Source of the DNA: Polytrichum commune
Taxonomy: Eukaryota > Streptophyta > Polytrichopsida > Polytrichales > Polytrichaceae
Reading direction: 5' to 3'
Assembly (NCBI GenBank): GCA_950295325.1
Contig: OX485808.1
Span: 20,912,527 to 20,976,526 of the forward strand
Length of the DNA: 64,000 bases
A program made the translations under genes and the position numbers. This document shows positions 12,608 to 23,596 of the stretch, piece by piece. Within the stretch, counting starts at the first letter, position 1. Every line of letters begins with the position of its first letter. The notes under the pieces were generated by a model, which worked only from the letters and a program-made list of their open reading frames with translations, had not been told where the DNA came from and did not search any database.

Positions 12608-12893
12608 CTCAGGGGGTTCACTGGTGAAAATCGTAGAACAACGTGCGATAAAAAATAATGTCTAATATATTCATTGTAGATAAATTTTGTAAAAAACTTA
12701 CATATAATATAGGGAGTTTTAAAATAGTGAAAAGGGATTACATGTAAAATACCATCACATGTAAAATACCATCACACCTTTATTTTGAAAAATACCATAC
12801 CTTATAATCTTTTCTGCAAGGTAAATAGCCCCCCAATAAATAGGTCCCGAATGCACATGTATGCAAAATATAAGAGGGAGTGAACCCCCCGAG
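12608..12893. mobile_element. hAT-type MITE, copy 1
   Basis: The 286-bp element begins CTCAGGGGGTTCACT and ends AGTGAACCCCCCGAG (imperfect terminal inverted repeats, one mismatch). It is bracketed by a perfect 8-bp target-site duplication, TGAGCCAC, at 12600-12607 and 12894-12901. An 8-bp duplication with short TIRs is characteristic of hAT elements. No transposase is encoded. A second copy at 32310-32577 has its own 8-bp duplication. Confidence 0.93.
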
Positions 12894-13179
12894 TGAGCCA
12901 CATATCACTCGAGTATATGTGTCCTACACAAAGAAAGGCGACTTTGATGTTGCCACCAACATGAATTATTGTGTTACTTCATTTTCGAGCTGGTCTAAGT
13001 GTATACATATGTAATCCCAAAACATACATTACAAGAAGTACAAGGCTCCCGCTGACTACTCCCTCCTTTCAAAGGTGAACACCTTGAATGGGCGTGGACA
13101 AGCCCTTCGACACCTATCTCCCCAAGGCAACCCTCCGGCTTCCCACACGGTTGGTTGAACATATCCAGTTCACATGGAT

Positions 13180-13221
13180 ACCCCCCCCCCCCTCACCCCA
13201 CCCCACCCCACCCCACCCCAC
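13180..13221 (+). repeat. C-run and CCCCA repeats
   Basis: A run of C is followed by repeats of CCCCA up to 13221. On the opposite strand this lies directly downstream of the 5S-like sequence at 13248. Confidence 0.85.
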
Positions 13222-13247
13222 TATGACGAGGTGGACATTAGGTGGTA

Positions 13248-13362
13248 GGGTGCACCCAAAATCAAGTGCTAGGAAGGTTACCCATCCGAGTACTGTTCCA
13301 TATTTAGGTGGCTTAACCTCAAGGTTTCCATGGGAGTTGTGTTAAGGCGTGAGGTTTAAGCC
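13248..13362 (-). pseudogene. 5S rRNA-derived relic
   Basis: Read on the minus strand, this stretch matches plant 5S rRNA in order: a CCCATGG segment, GAGGTTAAGCC (the GAAGTTAAGC region), GTACTCGGATGGGTAACC (the C-box region of the internal promoter) and a GGGTGCACCC end. Length is close to the 119-120 bases of 5S, but the 5' third is strongly diverged and many internal bases differ, so a functional rRNA is unlikely. It could be a dead 5S copy or the head of a 5S-derived SINE (SINE3 type) running leftward into the CCCCA tract. Confidence 0.75.
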
Positions 13363-14041
13363 ACTTGTTTAGTGTCCTAATAAGAAAATAGCAGACTAAG
13401 GATTTTCTACCTTATTGGTACTTGATAGGGAGATTACTTAGAGTGGATTTACATTGGGGTCTAGGTCCAAGAAATGTGGCATTGAGAAGGAGAATTTGGA
13501 ATCAAGTTGTTTGTTGACAACTTTAGACATTGGATTAGGAAGTATCTCATATGATTAGCAATTGCAAATTGCAAAAATTGTCACTTCAAATTTAAAAATT
13601 GGAGTTCGGATGCAAAAGTTTTAAGAGATCAAAGTAAAGCTTATGACTCTCTTTAATCCCTAAAGCGCAAGCCTTTTTTACATAGTAACAGAGTTTCTGT
13701 CATGTGCTATAAAATGAAGATTGCTAGGATATATAGAAAGCAAAAACTTTTGTGGAGGAGACTTGTTCATATTGATTATATGCTCACATCTATATGGTAG
13801 GTGAAGTCAAATAACTCGATGTACTCCATGAAATCAAATCTTAGTATCAAATCAAATTAAGTCCTCATAAGTCAAGAGTACACATGTTTTTATGATTTTG
13901 AAGCTCTTCAAGTGTTATGAGCACATGTAGCTTTATGATGTATCAAAAGAGTAGAAGCCACATAACCAAAAACTTCAGATTGTACAAATATGTCCAGATT
14001 TACTTAAATACAAGTTACAAATGGGAGGCTCTTACTTATCA
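13363..14041. other. Gene-free stretch
   Basis: AT-rich, with no recognisable gene, tail or TIR. Confidence 0.5.
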
Positions 14042-14058
14042 TTTGAAGTGTGAACAAG

Positions 14059-14181
14059 TGTCTACTCTCGAAAGGGGGAAGTAGTTCTTTACTTCTATTC
14101 CTATGTCCCGTGGACATAGGTCTAGGGGTGGAACGAACAAACACTTCATTCACGTCAGGGATCGAAGTTTCTTCTCTTCTC
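14059..14181 (+). mobile_element. 5'-truncated LINE (or SINE) 3' end with 17-bp TSD
   Basis: A 123-bp insertion starting TGTCTACTCTCGAAAGGGGG and ending CGAAGTTTCTTCTCTTCTC. It matches the last part of the large LINE (from 31008), but its terminal hairpin is partly lost and its tail is TTCTC-rich rather than TTA-rich. Perfect 17-bp target-site duplications, TTTGAAGTGTGAACAAG, lie at 14042-14058 and 14182-14198. This is classic target-primed insertion of a severely truncated copy. Confidence 0.93.
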
Positions 14182-14198
14182 TTTGAAGTGTGAACAAG

Positions 14199-17100
14199 AT
14201 TCTTCACTTTGACTTCTCATAACTTTTGCATTTCTATTGGAATTTTGCAACCTGACACGTATGAGAAATCCCCTTCGCATACATATTTGATTACGTGAGA
14301 CGTATTTGTTACCATATATATATCCTCATGAATCACAAGCGGCATTAAAAAAAAGGCCACTATTCAGGACCAAAAAGCAACCTAGAGAGAAAAATGGTAC
14401 AACTACAACATGCTCGACTTCTACCAATATTTTCAATACATGCCGACGTAGAATAATTCAATCTTTGAAAGTTAACGGGCGTGCAACTTGGGAATCTAAT
14501 TTTGGTGCACGTGTGACCACCAACTACTATAAATTCCCAAGGGAGAGGCCATGTCAACCTTTTGGAAGACTAGGACCTAGTAGTAAAAAGTTATTTTTTA
14601 ACCTCTCATTTACAACACTTTGACATGACACATCGAGTTGCCATGGAAATTTACATCTTTATATATATATATATAACTTTGAGATCCAATGAAACGGTTT
14701 AGTCTTTTATCTTTTTTTGCGTAACATTACTCAACTTCTTGGTTGAGTGTTGTGGGACCAGGTAGTAGGCAAGCATGAGTTTCCCTTAATTACAGGATTT
14801 CATGTCTATGGGGAACACTCAGGTTGTGTGTTGTGAAGTTTTTGATAAGCAATTACAAATGCAAAGTTTTCTAACTGCAACTTCTTTCTTTGGAAAGAGC
14901 CCGCTGTCTACTTGCTTTGTAATTTTATGATATAATAATTTGTTCTCCTTAGGTTGGATTTTATTGGACCTCAAAGGACTGTGTATTTCAAGAGAAACAA
15001 AATGAAATCCTACATGACCCGAAATGGATATTGTTTGGTGATCACCTGGATTTTACAATGAGACATCTAAATTAAGTTGTCTCATTAAGACACGAAGAAA
15101 CATGTTTAGAAAAATCGTTTTTCTTGACGATTTTAATTTTCTTTTATTATTGTGTAAGTTTTTTTTTCTTATACTTTTTTCCCATCATTTCAGCTTGTTT
15201 AGTAACGATAATCGATCAATAAATATTGACAATGCACATTGATTTGGTTGCAAAAGTTGGGAAGAAAGTCATTCCCTTTATGCAAGTGGAGTTAGGTTAG
15301 TGTGAAGTAGGGTCCACAGTGCACATTTGGGATATTCATGCTTGAGATGAGGTGCTAAGTAGTCTTCTTCTAAGTATTTGTACATAAAAATATTTCAGGC
15401 CTTGGAATCTATTTTTAGAAGTGAAGGTTTGCTTGATATTTAACCCTTTTTTAATTGAACATAACTCCAAAAGAGACACTATTTAGTTATTTATTTATAT
15501 TTTTGGTATAATCAAGCTCCGAAAATATGTTGATAACACATTTCTTTTCTCCTTTGAAGCTCCTCCGTGTTTGAAACAACTTGTGAAATATGCTCATATT
15601 GTATTATGCAAAAGACTTCTAATCACAAATCGGTTTTCTCGAGGCAATACATTTTTCGATTTCCCAACTTTTTGTAGTTGGACCCCCCCCCCCCTACCCC
15701 ACTCGGACACATTTTCAAATAAGTCAAATCTTGTGTGTGCAATTGAGGTCTGAGAACTTTGACCAAACTGTACATAGTCGTGCAATTTTAGATAATCCAT
15801 CTCCTTTGGGAATGATCACAAGCAAACTTGACTTACAAGATGAGCTCCTACTCCACTTGTTTTTTTAGAACTATAACCAATCACAAGCATCCCAAAAGTG
15901 GTAATCTCTCCATGTTTTGGCAATTGTGAAAGATAAATACAGACAACTCTTACACAATACAACTAGATTTCTCATATTGATTTGTCATCTATTTCTAGTA
16001 TAACTTCGTGCCAAAGCTGGTATCGATCTACATGGCTGATGAACTCTCAACTTGAGGTTTTTTATTTGATTTCTTAAAAAAAACTTTCCCTTTAAGATGT
16101 TTTTATCAAAAAAAGACTACTCTATGTTTGCTTCAAATTATGTCCCACAACCAAGTGTTTTAACAAAGTGAGGTGGATTTCTCATGATCGTTTTTATGGA
16201 CCACGGGGCTTGACTACAAGAAATCCTTAATCGTTTCTTTTTCATATGAATGATTGAACAAATATCATTTTTAATTGGTTTATTGACAATCAAATTCATT
16301 TATGGTATACTAAGAGGTGTTAAATGAGTTTGGTCCTCAATGAACCATAATAAGTTGCTCATTATGGTATTCAAAGTCAAACACTGTCTCCAAGCATACA
16401 CTACAAATGGATATAAATTCATGATCTCACATGCACAACAACCCATGAAATATCGTAGGGGACCTACTACCAACAACGAATAGTCTCATTGAATCAAAGG
16501 ATAACTCTATCATGTGTTTGAATTGAGGTTACACAAATTTTTAGGGACTTGCATGAGGAGATGAACTATCAATGAAGTATTTTGCAAGTCACATAACATA
16601 ACAATTCTAAGCCTCATGACCTCCTCTCCTAGTTCTATTTAGACTTGAGGAACAAATACTTGGCAATTGGGCTCGAATCGGAGTCCTCATTTCTAAGAAT
16701 GTAGGATAACACTTCTTAGTCAAATGCCAAGCTCCTATTATTCCTCACCTTAAGATGTATAACTTTTAGACATTCTCTAGATTCAACTCTTACGCTTAGA
16801 ATCGATGGGCGTATTCTCATAAGGGTGTTTTGGGGAAAAAAATGCCACATATAGCTATTCAAAAAATTTGAGATTCTAATTTTTTAAATATCATATCATG
16901 CTTGTAACTTTCCTATAATTCCTAGTACGTACAAATTTTAATCAATCATATTAAGTTATCAATGATTACAATGAGGTTTGTAATTATTATCAAAATTTCA
17001 AATTTCTGATGCTAAATTCATTATAGGAGGACTTTTTGTTTTGATTTGTTCTTTTATTTCATTTTATCCCATCATATGGATGTGATCATTTGATGAAACC

Positions 17101-17336
17101 TCACAACCTATTTTTTTTGTAATAGTTCTCAATACACCCCTAGTTATGTTATTTATAGAAAATATTAGAATAGCATTTCATCCATGATCCATTTAAGCAT
17201 TAAAACATGTGCCATGTTATACATGTTACGTAACTTGCATGATGCACTCTATGTAGCATAAATTGAGAAGAAGAGCCTAGTGAAGGATTCCACGTGACTA
17301 AAGGGTTTTTGTATGTGATATAATCCCCATAAAATC
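14199..17336. other. Gene-free stretch upstream of the LINE
   Basis: AT-rich sequence with scattered homopolymers (poly-C near 15681-15693), a TA run near 14661, and only short frames without recognisable products. Confidence 0.5.
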
Positions 17337-17349
17337 TTACCAAGCTGGA
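17337..17349 (+). repeat. LINE target-site duplication, left copy
   Basis: TTACCAAGCTGGA occurs here and again at 31141-31153, exactly flanking the large LINE. Confidence 0.95.
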
Positions 17350-18082
17350 ATATCTATTGCGTGTGAATCGATGAGGAGCTGCTAAGGGCTCCGTATTTTC
17401 TGGTATGGTGTGAGATTGTGAAGTAAGCCGCTGGAGACTAGTGCGTGTGCTGCCAGGAGCTGGCCTCGCAGTGACCCCGCATACACTAGACAACAGATGG
17501 TCAGGGTGCTTGAAGAGGTGATTGGATGTGTTGAGGGGTACTTGTGAATGCTCAAAGTCCCAGATCTAGAGACTCAAGCGTGTAAATGATAGTTAGATCT
17601 CAAGGGGAAGAGTACTCTGAAAGAGCTGGGGCTCCGATTGGTTGTGATTGAGATTAAAACTTCATTTTTGCTTGTAGTTATCTAGATCTGAGATTTCTAT
17701 GCAAACACAGCGGGAGAGGTAGCAAACACCCAGGACTTAGGCACATTGATACTTCCGATCGTCACATTGTACCAGAATTACAGTTTCAGCAATAGCCAGA
17801 GAGTCGCACAGAAGGAGCCGAAGGCTCCTTTTCTCTTTCATTTATATCATTAATACATTTATCTTGCTTTTCAAACATAGCATAGATGCATGTCCCCTAG
17901 ATCTAGAACTAAACCCTTGTCACAAGCCCGATCCACTGGTGGGAGAACCATCGACCCAAGATAGTGGAGCGCAAGAAGGGATCGTTGCAGAAGGTGGAAG
18001 AGGTTGCATAAAGGGTGTCGTAGAAGAAATCCAAGGAGATTACAAAAAAGACAACGCCCCACATCGAGACGTACGCAGAAGA
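17350..18082 (+). promoter_or_regulatory. LINE 5' leader, unique part
   Basis: This is the beginning of the element immediately after the target duplication. Short frames are present, but none has a recognised domain. By position it should contain the internal promoter of the element. Base composition is balanced, unlike the A/C-rich ORF2. Confidence 0.5.
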
Positions 18083-18990
18083 GGAGTAACCCACAGCAAA
18101 ATAGGCAGATCTCGCACACACTGCAATCAGGGAGTAGAGCAGCATCAGAAAACCTGCGATTACACCGAATTTGGCACCGAGCTCACTGGACAACAAACCC
18201 ATCACCGAGACAACGAGTGGAGCTAGAGAAGAGGTGGAGTAATCCCTAGCAATACAGGCAGATCTCATACACATTGTATTCGGGAAGATGAGCAACACCG
18301 AATCACCTGTGAGTGCACCGCACCAGAGCAAGGAGAGCGGTACCTGAGCACCCACAACCCCGACCTTGCAGATCAGACAACCTGCGATTACACCGAATCT
18401 GGCACCGAGCTCACTGGGCAACAAACCCATCACCGAAACAGAGGCTACATTCTACACCGAGACAACGAGTGGAGTTGGAGAAGAGGTGGAGTAATCCCTA
18501 GCAATACAGGCAGATCTCATACACATTGTATTCGGGAAGATCAGACAACCTGCGATTACACCGAATCTGGCACCGAGCTCACTGGGCAACAAACCCATCA
18601 CCGAAACAGAGGCTACATTCTACACCGCGACAACAAGCGGAGCTGGAGAAGAGGCGGAGTAATCCCTAGCAGTACAGGCAGATCTCATACACATTGTATT
18701 CGGGAAGATCAGACAACCGGCGATTACACCGAATCTGGCACCGAGCTCACTGGACAACAAACCTATCACCGAAACAGAGGCTACATTCTACACCGAGACA
18801 ACGAGTGGAGCTGGATAAGAGGCGGAGTAATCCCTAGCAGTACAGGCAGATCTCATACACATTGTACTCGGAAAAGTGAGCAACACCGAAACACCTGTGA
18901 GTGCACCGAACCAGAGAAAGGAGAGCGGTACCAGAGCACACACAGCCCCGACCTTGCAGATCCCACAAGCAGAAGCAGACCCCGAAGCCC
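18083..18990 (+). repeat. LINE 5' tandem monomers
   Basis: About five degenerate to near-identical units, anchored by GGAGTAATCCCTAGCA at roughly 18083 (diverged), 18236, 18488, 18656 and 18824. The last two intervals are exactly 168 bp. Each unit contains GGCAGATCTCATACACATTG, CTGCGATTACACCGAAT and CACCGAGCTCACTGG. A second module (CACCTGTGAGTGCACCG) appears in the 18236 unit and again just before ORF1. Mouse L1 carries comparable promoter monomers at its 5' end, and by analogy these may drive transcription. Confidence 0.85.
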
Positions 18991-19003
18991 AAACTTACCT
19001 GAG

Positions 19004-20809
19004 ATGGCCGCGTCAAGAGCCCCTCCCCGAGATAACAACAACATGGAGGGAAGGGACCTGATTCCGAAAACCCTAGCAAAGGTTTTTGGGGACGAGGAAG
19101 ACATAATGGAGATTGACTCGCCTACTCAGAGCCTAAAGAAACTCCTTGCAGAGAAGGCCAAAACAAATGCCCGAGCTGCAGCCAATGGGAAGAGAGCTAG
19201 AGACCGGGCCGGGACATCCTCACCCTCGAATTCCCACAAGGTGATTTCTCCCCGTAATGTAGTTCATGCCACAGAGCCCACATCAGACCCAAAACTCAAA
19301 TTATGGTTAGGATTTGAAGTCATGGAAAAACTTGCAATTGAGCAAGGAATTGATGAGTTATTTAATGATGAAACCATTGCTGATAGAACCACAAGAGGCA
19401 TCCCCCGTAAGGAAGCCGAGGAATTAGAGAGTGTAAGCATTTCATACCCAAGAGTGCCACAAACTTTGTACCCAAGTGAGAGAAGTGATGGATTACCGGG
19501 TCAACATCTTAACCTCACTCAACTCCCATCAGAGATAGAAACTGATCCCATCTCTTGCATGTCCCTAGACTTTCAAATTGCCATTCATTTTCAACTCCCC
19601 AACAACCCCCTATTTCATAACCATGTCAAAGAGCTTGTTAAAGAGAGGCTAAATGACATGCACATTCCACTAGGAACTAACCTCATCGAACCTATCTCGG
19701 TTCTATGCATGAGTATTAAGAGAGGAGGGGTTAAGGGCGTTTGGGTTGGGATAGTCAAACTCCACCTCCTTCACCCCCAAACCGATGGAGTAGCCTTACT
19801 CACGGGTCTTAGACCCTTCATTCTCCACCTTGAGCCCCACTCAAATGTTGGAAGCCTAGGCAAGATATGTAAATCATATCACTCCATTGCTAGGAATAAC
19901 AACCTCTCCATCAAAATTTCAAATGACACTCTAGTAGGATTGACATCTCATGCTCTCTTTCTTGATATCCTTGAAAATAGCTTTAGAAGAGGTCATAACT
20001 TTGAAATTGTAGAAATACAAAAGACCACCGCTAACAACCATGCCTACATTGTTGCTCCTACCCCCCTACAAGCTAAGAAAATACAAACCCTCCAAATATC
20101 CACACACCACCAAATTCTTGATGGGCAAGTAACAAAGGGCCCCTCTCTTACTATGGAGCAAAAGGCAAGGAAAGAGGCTCTTACCCTAACATTCTACAAC
20201 CTCCCCATTTTGATGAATATTGAAGACACCTCCCTTGAAATTTGCAAGGTACTAGGAACCAAAAATGTGGTATCCATTTGGTTCCACAAGCAAGATGGCT
20301 TGAGACACAATGGGAGTGCCAATGTGGAATGCCTCAACCCCTTTGTGTATAGGAAGCTTGTGGGTAAAGAAGCAAAAATTGGGGCCTACCATGTGGAAAT
20401 TACCCCACACCGCCGTAGCCTAGATGGTAATGACAAACCCCCCAAAGAGTTACTAATCAAATTTGGTTTTGAAGATACTAATACGTGTTTGGTAAACACA
20501 ATTGAAGCCATCCAAAACCAAACACAAGGAGAAGAAAGTGCAACAAAGGGGGATGTTCTTACTGTCATGAAAGAGGCCATTGAGGAAGGTAACAAAAAAC
20601 TCAAACTTGAACTCCACAAGGATATGAAGGAGTTAAAAGATGACATAGTAAGAGAAGCACACATCTATGCGGATGAAATAAACGATAAACTCAAAAAACA
20701 GATGATGGACATCCAAAGCACCTTGACTTTGGCACTTACGGGAATGCAACAAATTACGGGTGTGGTTAAACCAAACCTTATGCTAAAGGACCAACCAAAT
20801 GTGGATTGA
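19004..20809 (+). CDS. LINE ORF1 protein (RRM-like domain plus coiled coil)
   Basis: A 601-residue open frame immediately upstream of the ORF2 block of the LINE, in the position of LINE ORF1 nucleic-acid-binding proteins. Residues about 392-468 look like an RNA-recognition motif: an RNP2-like strand LTFYNLP, an RNP1-like strand GSANVECL and the alternating beta/alpha pattern. Residues about 515-580 are rich in charged heptads (for example KKLKLELHKDMKELKDD) and should form a coiled coil, probably for oligomerisation. A second weak RRM-like stretch may lie around 185-285. No CCHC knuckle is seen. The order RRM then coiled coil is the reverse of mammalian L1 ORF1. I chose the first ATG; an in-frame ATG at 19043 is an alternative. 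Base composition is ordinary, in sharp contrast to the following A/C-rich sequence. Confidence 0.85.
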   Translation: MAASRAPPRDNNNMEGRDLIPKTLAKVFGDEEDIMEIDSPTQSLKKLLAEKAKTNARAAANGKRARDRAGTSSPSNSHKVISPRNVVHATEPTSDPKLKLWLGFEVMEKLAIEQGIDELFNDETIADRTTRGIPRKEAEELESVSISYPRVPQTLYPSERSDGLPGQHLNLTQLPSEIETDPISCMSLDFQIAIHFQLPNNPLFHNHVKELVKERLNDMHIPLGTNLIEPISVLCMSIKRGGVKGVWVGIVKLHLLHPQTDGVALLTGLRPFILHLEPHSNVGSLGKICKSYHSIARNNNLSIKISNDTLVGLTSHALFLDILENSFRRGHNFEIVEIQKTTANNHAYIVAPTPLQAKKIQTLQISTHHQILDGQVTKGPSLTMEQKARKEALTLTFYNLPILMNIEDTSLEICKVLGTKNVVSIWFHKQDGLRHNGSANVECLNPFVYRKLVGKEAKIGAYHVEITPHRRSLDGNDKPPKELLIKFGFEDTNTCLVNTIEAIQNQTQGEESATKGDVLTVMKEAIEEGNKKLKLELHKDMKELKDDIVREAHIYADEINDKLKKQMMDIQSTLTLALTGMQQITGVVKPNLMLKDQPNVD

Positions 20810-23596
20810 CCACAAACCGCCAAGAAATAAAAAAGTATTTATCACAATACTACCATATACATATATACATATATAGACATATACATGAAACATATACTGG
20901 AATAACTACAAAATACCATAACAACAAAGAAGGTATTCCACAACACCCAAAAAACCATATGGAATACAAATACAAAACATGCCTCATATACCCGAATAAA
21001 TACAATATACAACAAAAAACTACATACCCAATACTTAAACCAAAATACAATCCCCACATACAAAACAACAAACATAGAAAGTACTACCATTCAACGTACA
21101 ATGGTCACACAAAGCATACCCTCAACTCAAAATACCTCCCACCTCATTCAAAAAACAATCTCCATACGAAATACGGTAAGTGCCCAAAACGCATACTCCA
21201 TCCAACGAACGGATGTCATCTAAAACGCATATTTCATCCAAAACATAGTTCACACCCAAAACAAGCAACACATCCCAACTCAAAACCACACCTACAAAAT
21301 AAACTTCACTCTAAACACAACCCACATCTAAACCCCAAACCCTGCCCCCTCTCAAACCCTAACTCCTATTTCAATCACAAAAGACACCCAAAAAGCAAAA
21401 TGGCATCGGCCTACCGGCCTTACCACAATCCTAATGGCCAACATCACTTCATAAATAATTGGAAACCTCACTCAATAACAATTCAAATACCAACAAACCA
21501 TGCAAAATTACACTCCGTACCCAAACAACCAAAAAACATTATACCCACCCTACCCAATATCCCTCCCATAACAAAACTTGCACTCACCAAATATCAAAAA
21601 CCAAATAAGAAAAAACCAAAGATACTCAACTTATATAAATACTACCTCATTACATCAAGTATATCAAGTACGCATCAAAAACCTCGCACAATAACAACGT
21701 ACATCCCTAAAGACAATAAATTACATCCTAAACATCATTCACACCCAAAGTACAAACAATACTCAACAAACAAAATGGCCTCGGCCTACTGGCCTCGCCA
21801 TAAAACTAACCGCAAACTCCACCTCACTAATTGGAAACCTACCCCAATAACAAACCAAACATCTAAACACGATGCAAACGCATACCCCTTAACCAAACAA
21901 CAAGAAAACATAATACCTGCCCTACATCACACCTCCTCTAAAATTAACCGCGCACTCATTAAAATACCAAAAATCAAAACAACTAACCTACATAAATACT
22001 ACCCCTCTACCTCAAGTACAACAAAAGTAAATCAAATATCTATAAACAAACCAAATTACACTAACCACCCACACAACAACAACCCAAAACATACTCTCCG
22101 AACAAAACACACCACACATCCAAATTATACTTCTCATCCAAAACACAAAATACAACGGCCTCACTCACAATGTAGGTACCTCACAAGCAACGAACTTCAT
22201 CCTACATCCAAACCGCATCCAAAATATAGGCTACACCCTAAACAAAGGCCACACCCACAACTAAATCCCCCCCTCACATCTAAACAATCAAGTAACATTA
22301 CACATGCCCTGAATTACGGAAAGTACCCAAAACACATACCACATCCAATGAACTACCTCCATCCAAGATATGGATCCCATCCAAAACACATAAGCCACTC
22401 AACACATATATCTCATCCAAAACATAACCCACATCATGAACAAGGAACCTACCCTAACCTAAAGGCATGCCAACAAAATAGACTACATCCTAAACATAAA
22501 CCCCAACAAAAATCCGTACTCTACCCCCACTCACAACCAGACCCCTACTCAAAATACAAACGACACCCAACAAACAAAATGGCCTCGGCCTACCGGCCTC
22601 GCCACAAAACTAACCGAAAAAATCACCTCACCAACTGGAAACCTACCTTAGTAACAAATCAAGTACCTAAATACTATGTGAACTCACGCCCCTTATCTAA
22701 ACAACAGAAAACATAATACCCACCCTACACCACATCCCCTCTACAACAAAACTAACATTCATCAAAAATCAAAAACCAAGTAAGACACAACCAAAAACAA
22801 CTAACCTATATAGATACTTCCCTACTATCTCAAGTACATCAAATATTAAACTTATAAATGTACCAAATTACACTAACAACTACACAAAATACAACCCCCG
22901 AACACAACACACTACGCACCCAAATTTTACCACCCATCCAAAACAAAAAATACAACAGCCTCTCTCACAATACAAGTACTCATCAAAAAATAGATTCCAC
23001 CCTAAACTCAAACCACATCCAAAGCATAGTTTACATCCTAAACACAATACACAACCAAAACCTAAACCTTCCCCCGCACCTAAACAACCTAGTAACATCA
23101 CACACACCCCACCCAACCCGATTACCATAATTAAAACCATAAGCATGAAAAACCTAAAAACAAACAAAACACGCCCTTCACCCAATCAATTAGGAAATAT
23201 AACACCCCCCCCCCCCCACAACAAGATTCCTACCCAAAACAAAAAATACCTCGGTCCCACCCACAATACTATTCTCATCCAAGATATAGCCCTCACCAAA
23301 AGCACAATCTTCATCCAAAGGGTAAGCTTCATCCAAACCATAGAGTCCACCTAAAACATATACTTCATCCAAAAGCCAAAATATACCCAAAACACAAATA
23401 CCAACAACCGTATTGGTACCAACCAAAACAAGAAACCCAATCCAACTCAAAATCTCACAAGCCTCACCCTACATACAACTTGTACCTAAACCCCACACCT
23501 TACCCCCACTCCAAACACCACCTACACCCTAAATACAAACCCTACCAAAAACATAAACACCCATATTCAAAATACAATCCCTACCCAAATAACAAA
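20810..23596 (+). repeat. A/C-rich block of tandemly repeated ORF2 leaders
   Basis: Between ORF1 and the working ORF2 start lie three decayed copies of the ORF2 N-terminus. Each copy starts with an ATG in the phrase AAAATGGCMTCGGCCTAC (21400, 21775, 22579), and the functional one follows at 23597. Each start encodes MASAYRP/WPRH and is followed by a tract with NWKP about 20 residues later. Between them are minisatellite-like stretches coding for His-Pro-Lys-rich peptides (for example HPKHSSHPKQATHP). The 20806-22716 frame stays open for 636 codons, largely because this strand has very few T and G bases, so it is not good evidence for a separate protein. Only the last leader keeps the 2A-like motif. 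Confidence 0.75.

Noticed and set aside
20806-22716. 636-codon open frame following ORF1
   Set aside because: It opens without an ATG and stays open mainly because the strand has almost no T or G, so stops are rare by composition. It is better explained as decayed repeated ORF2 leaders.
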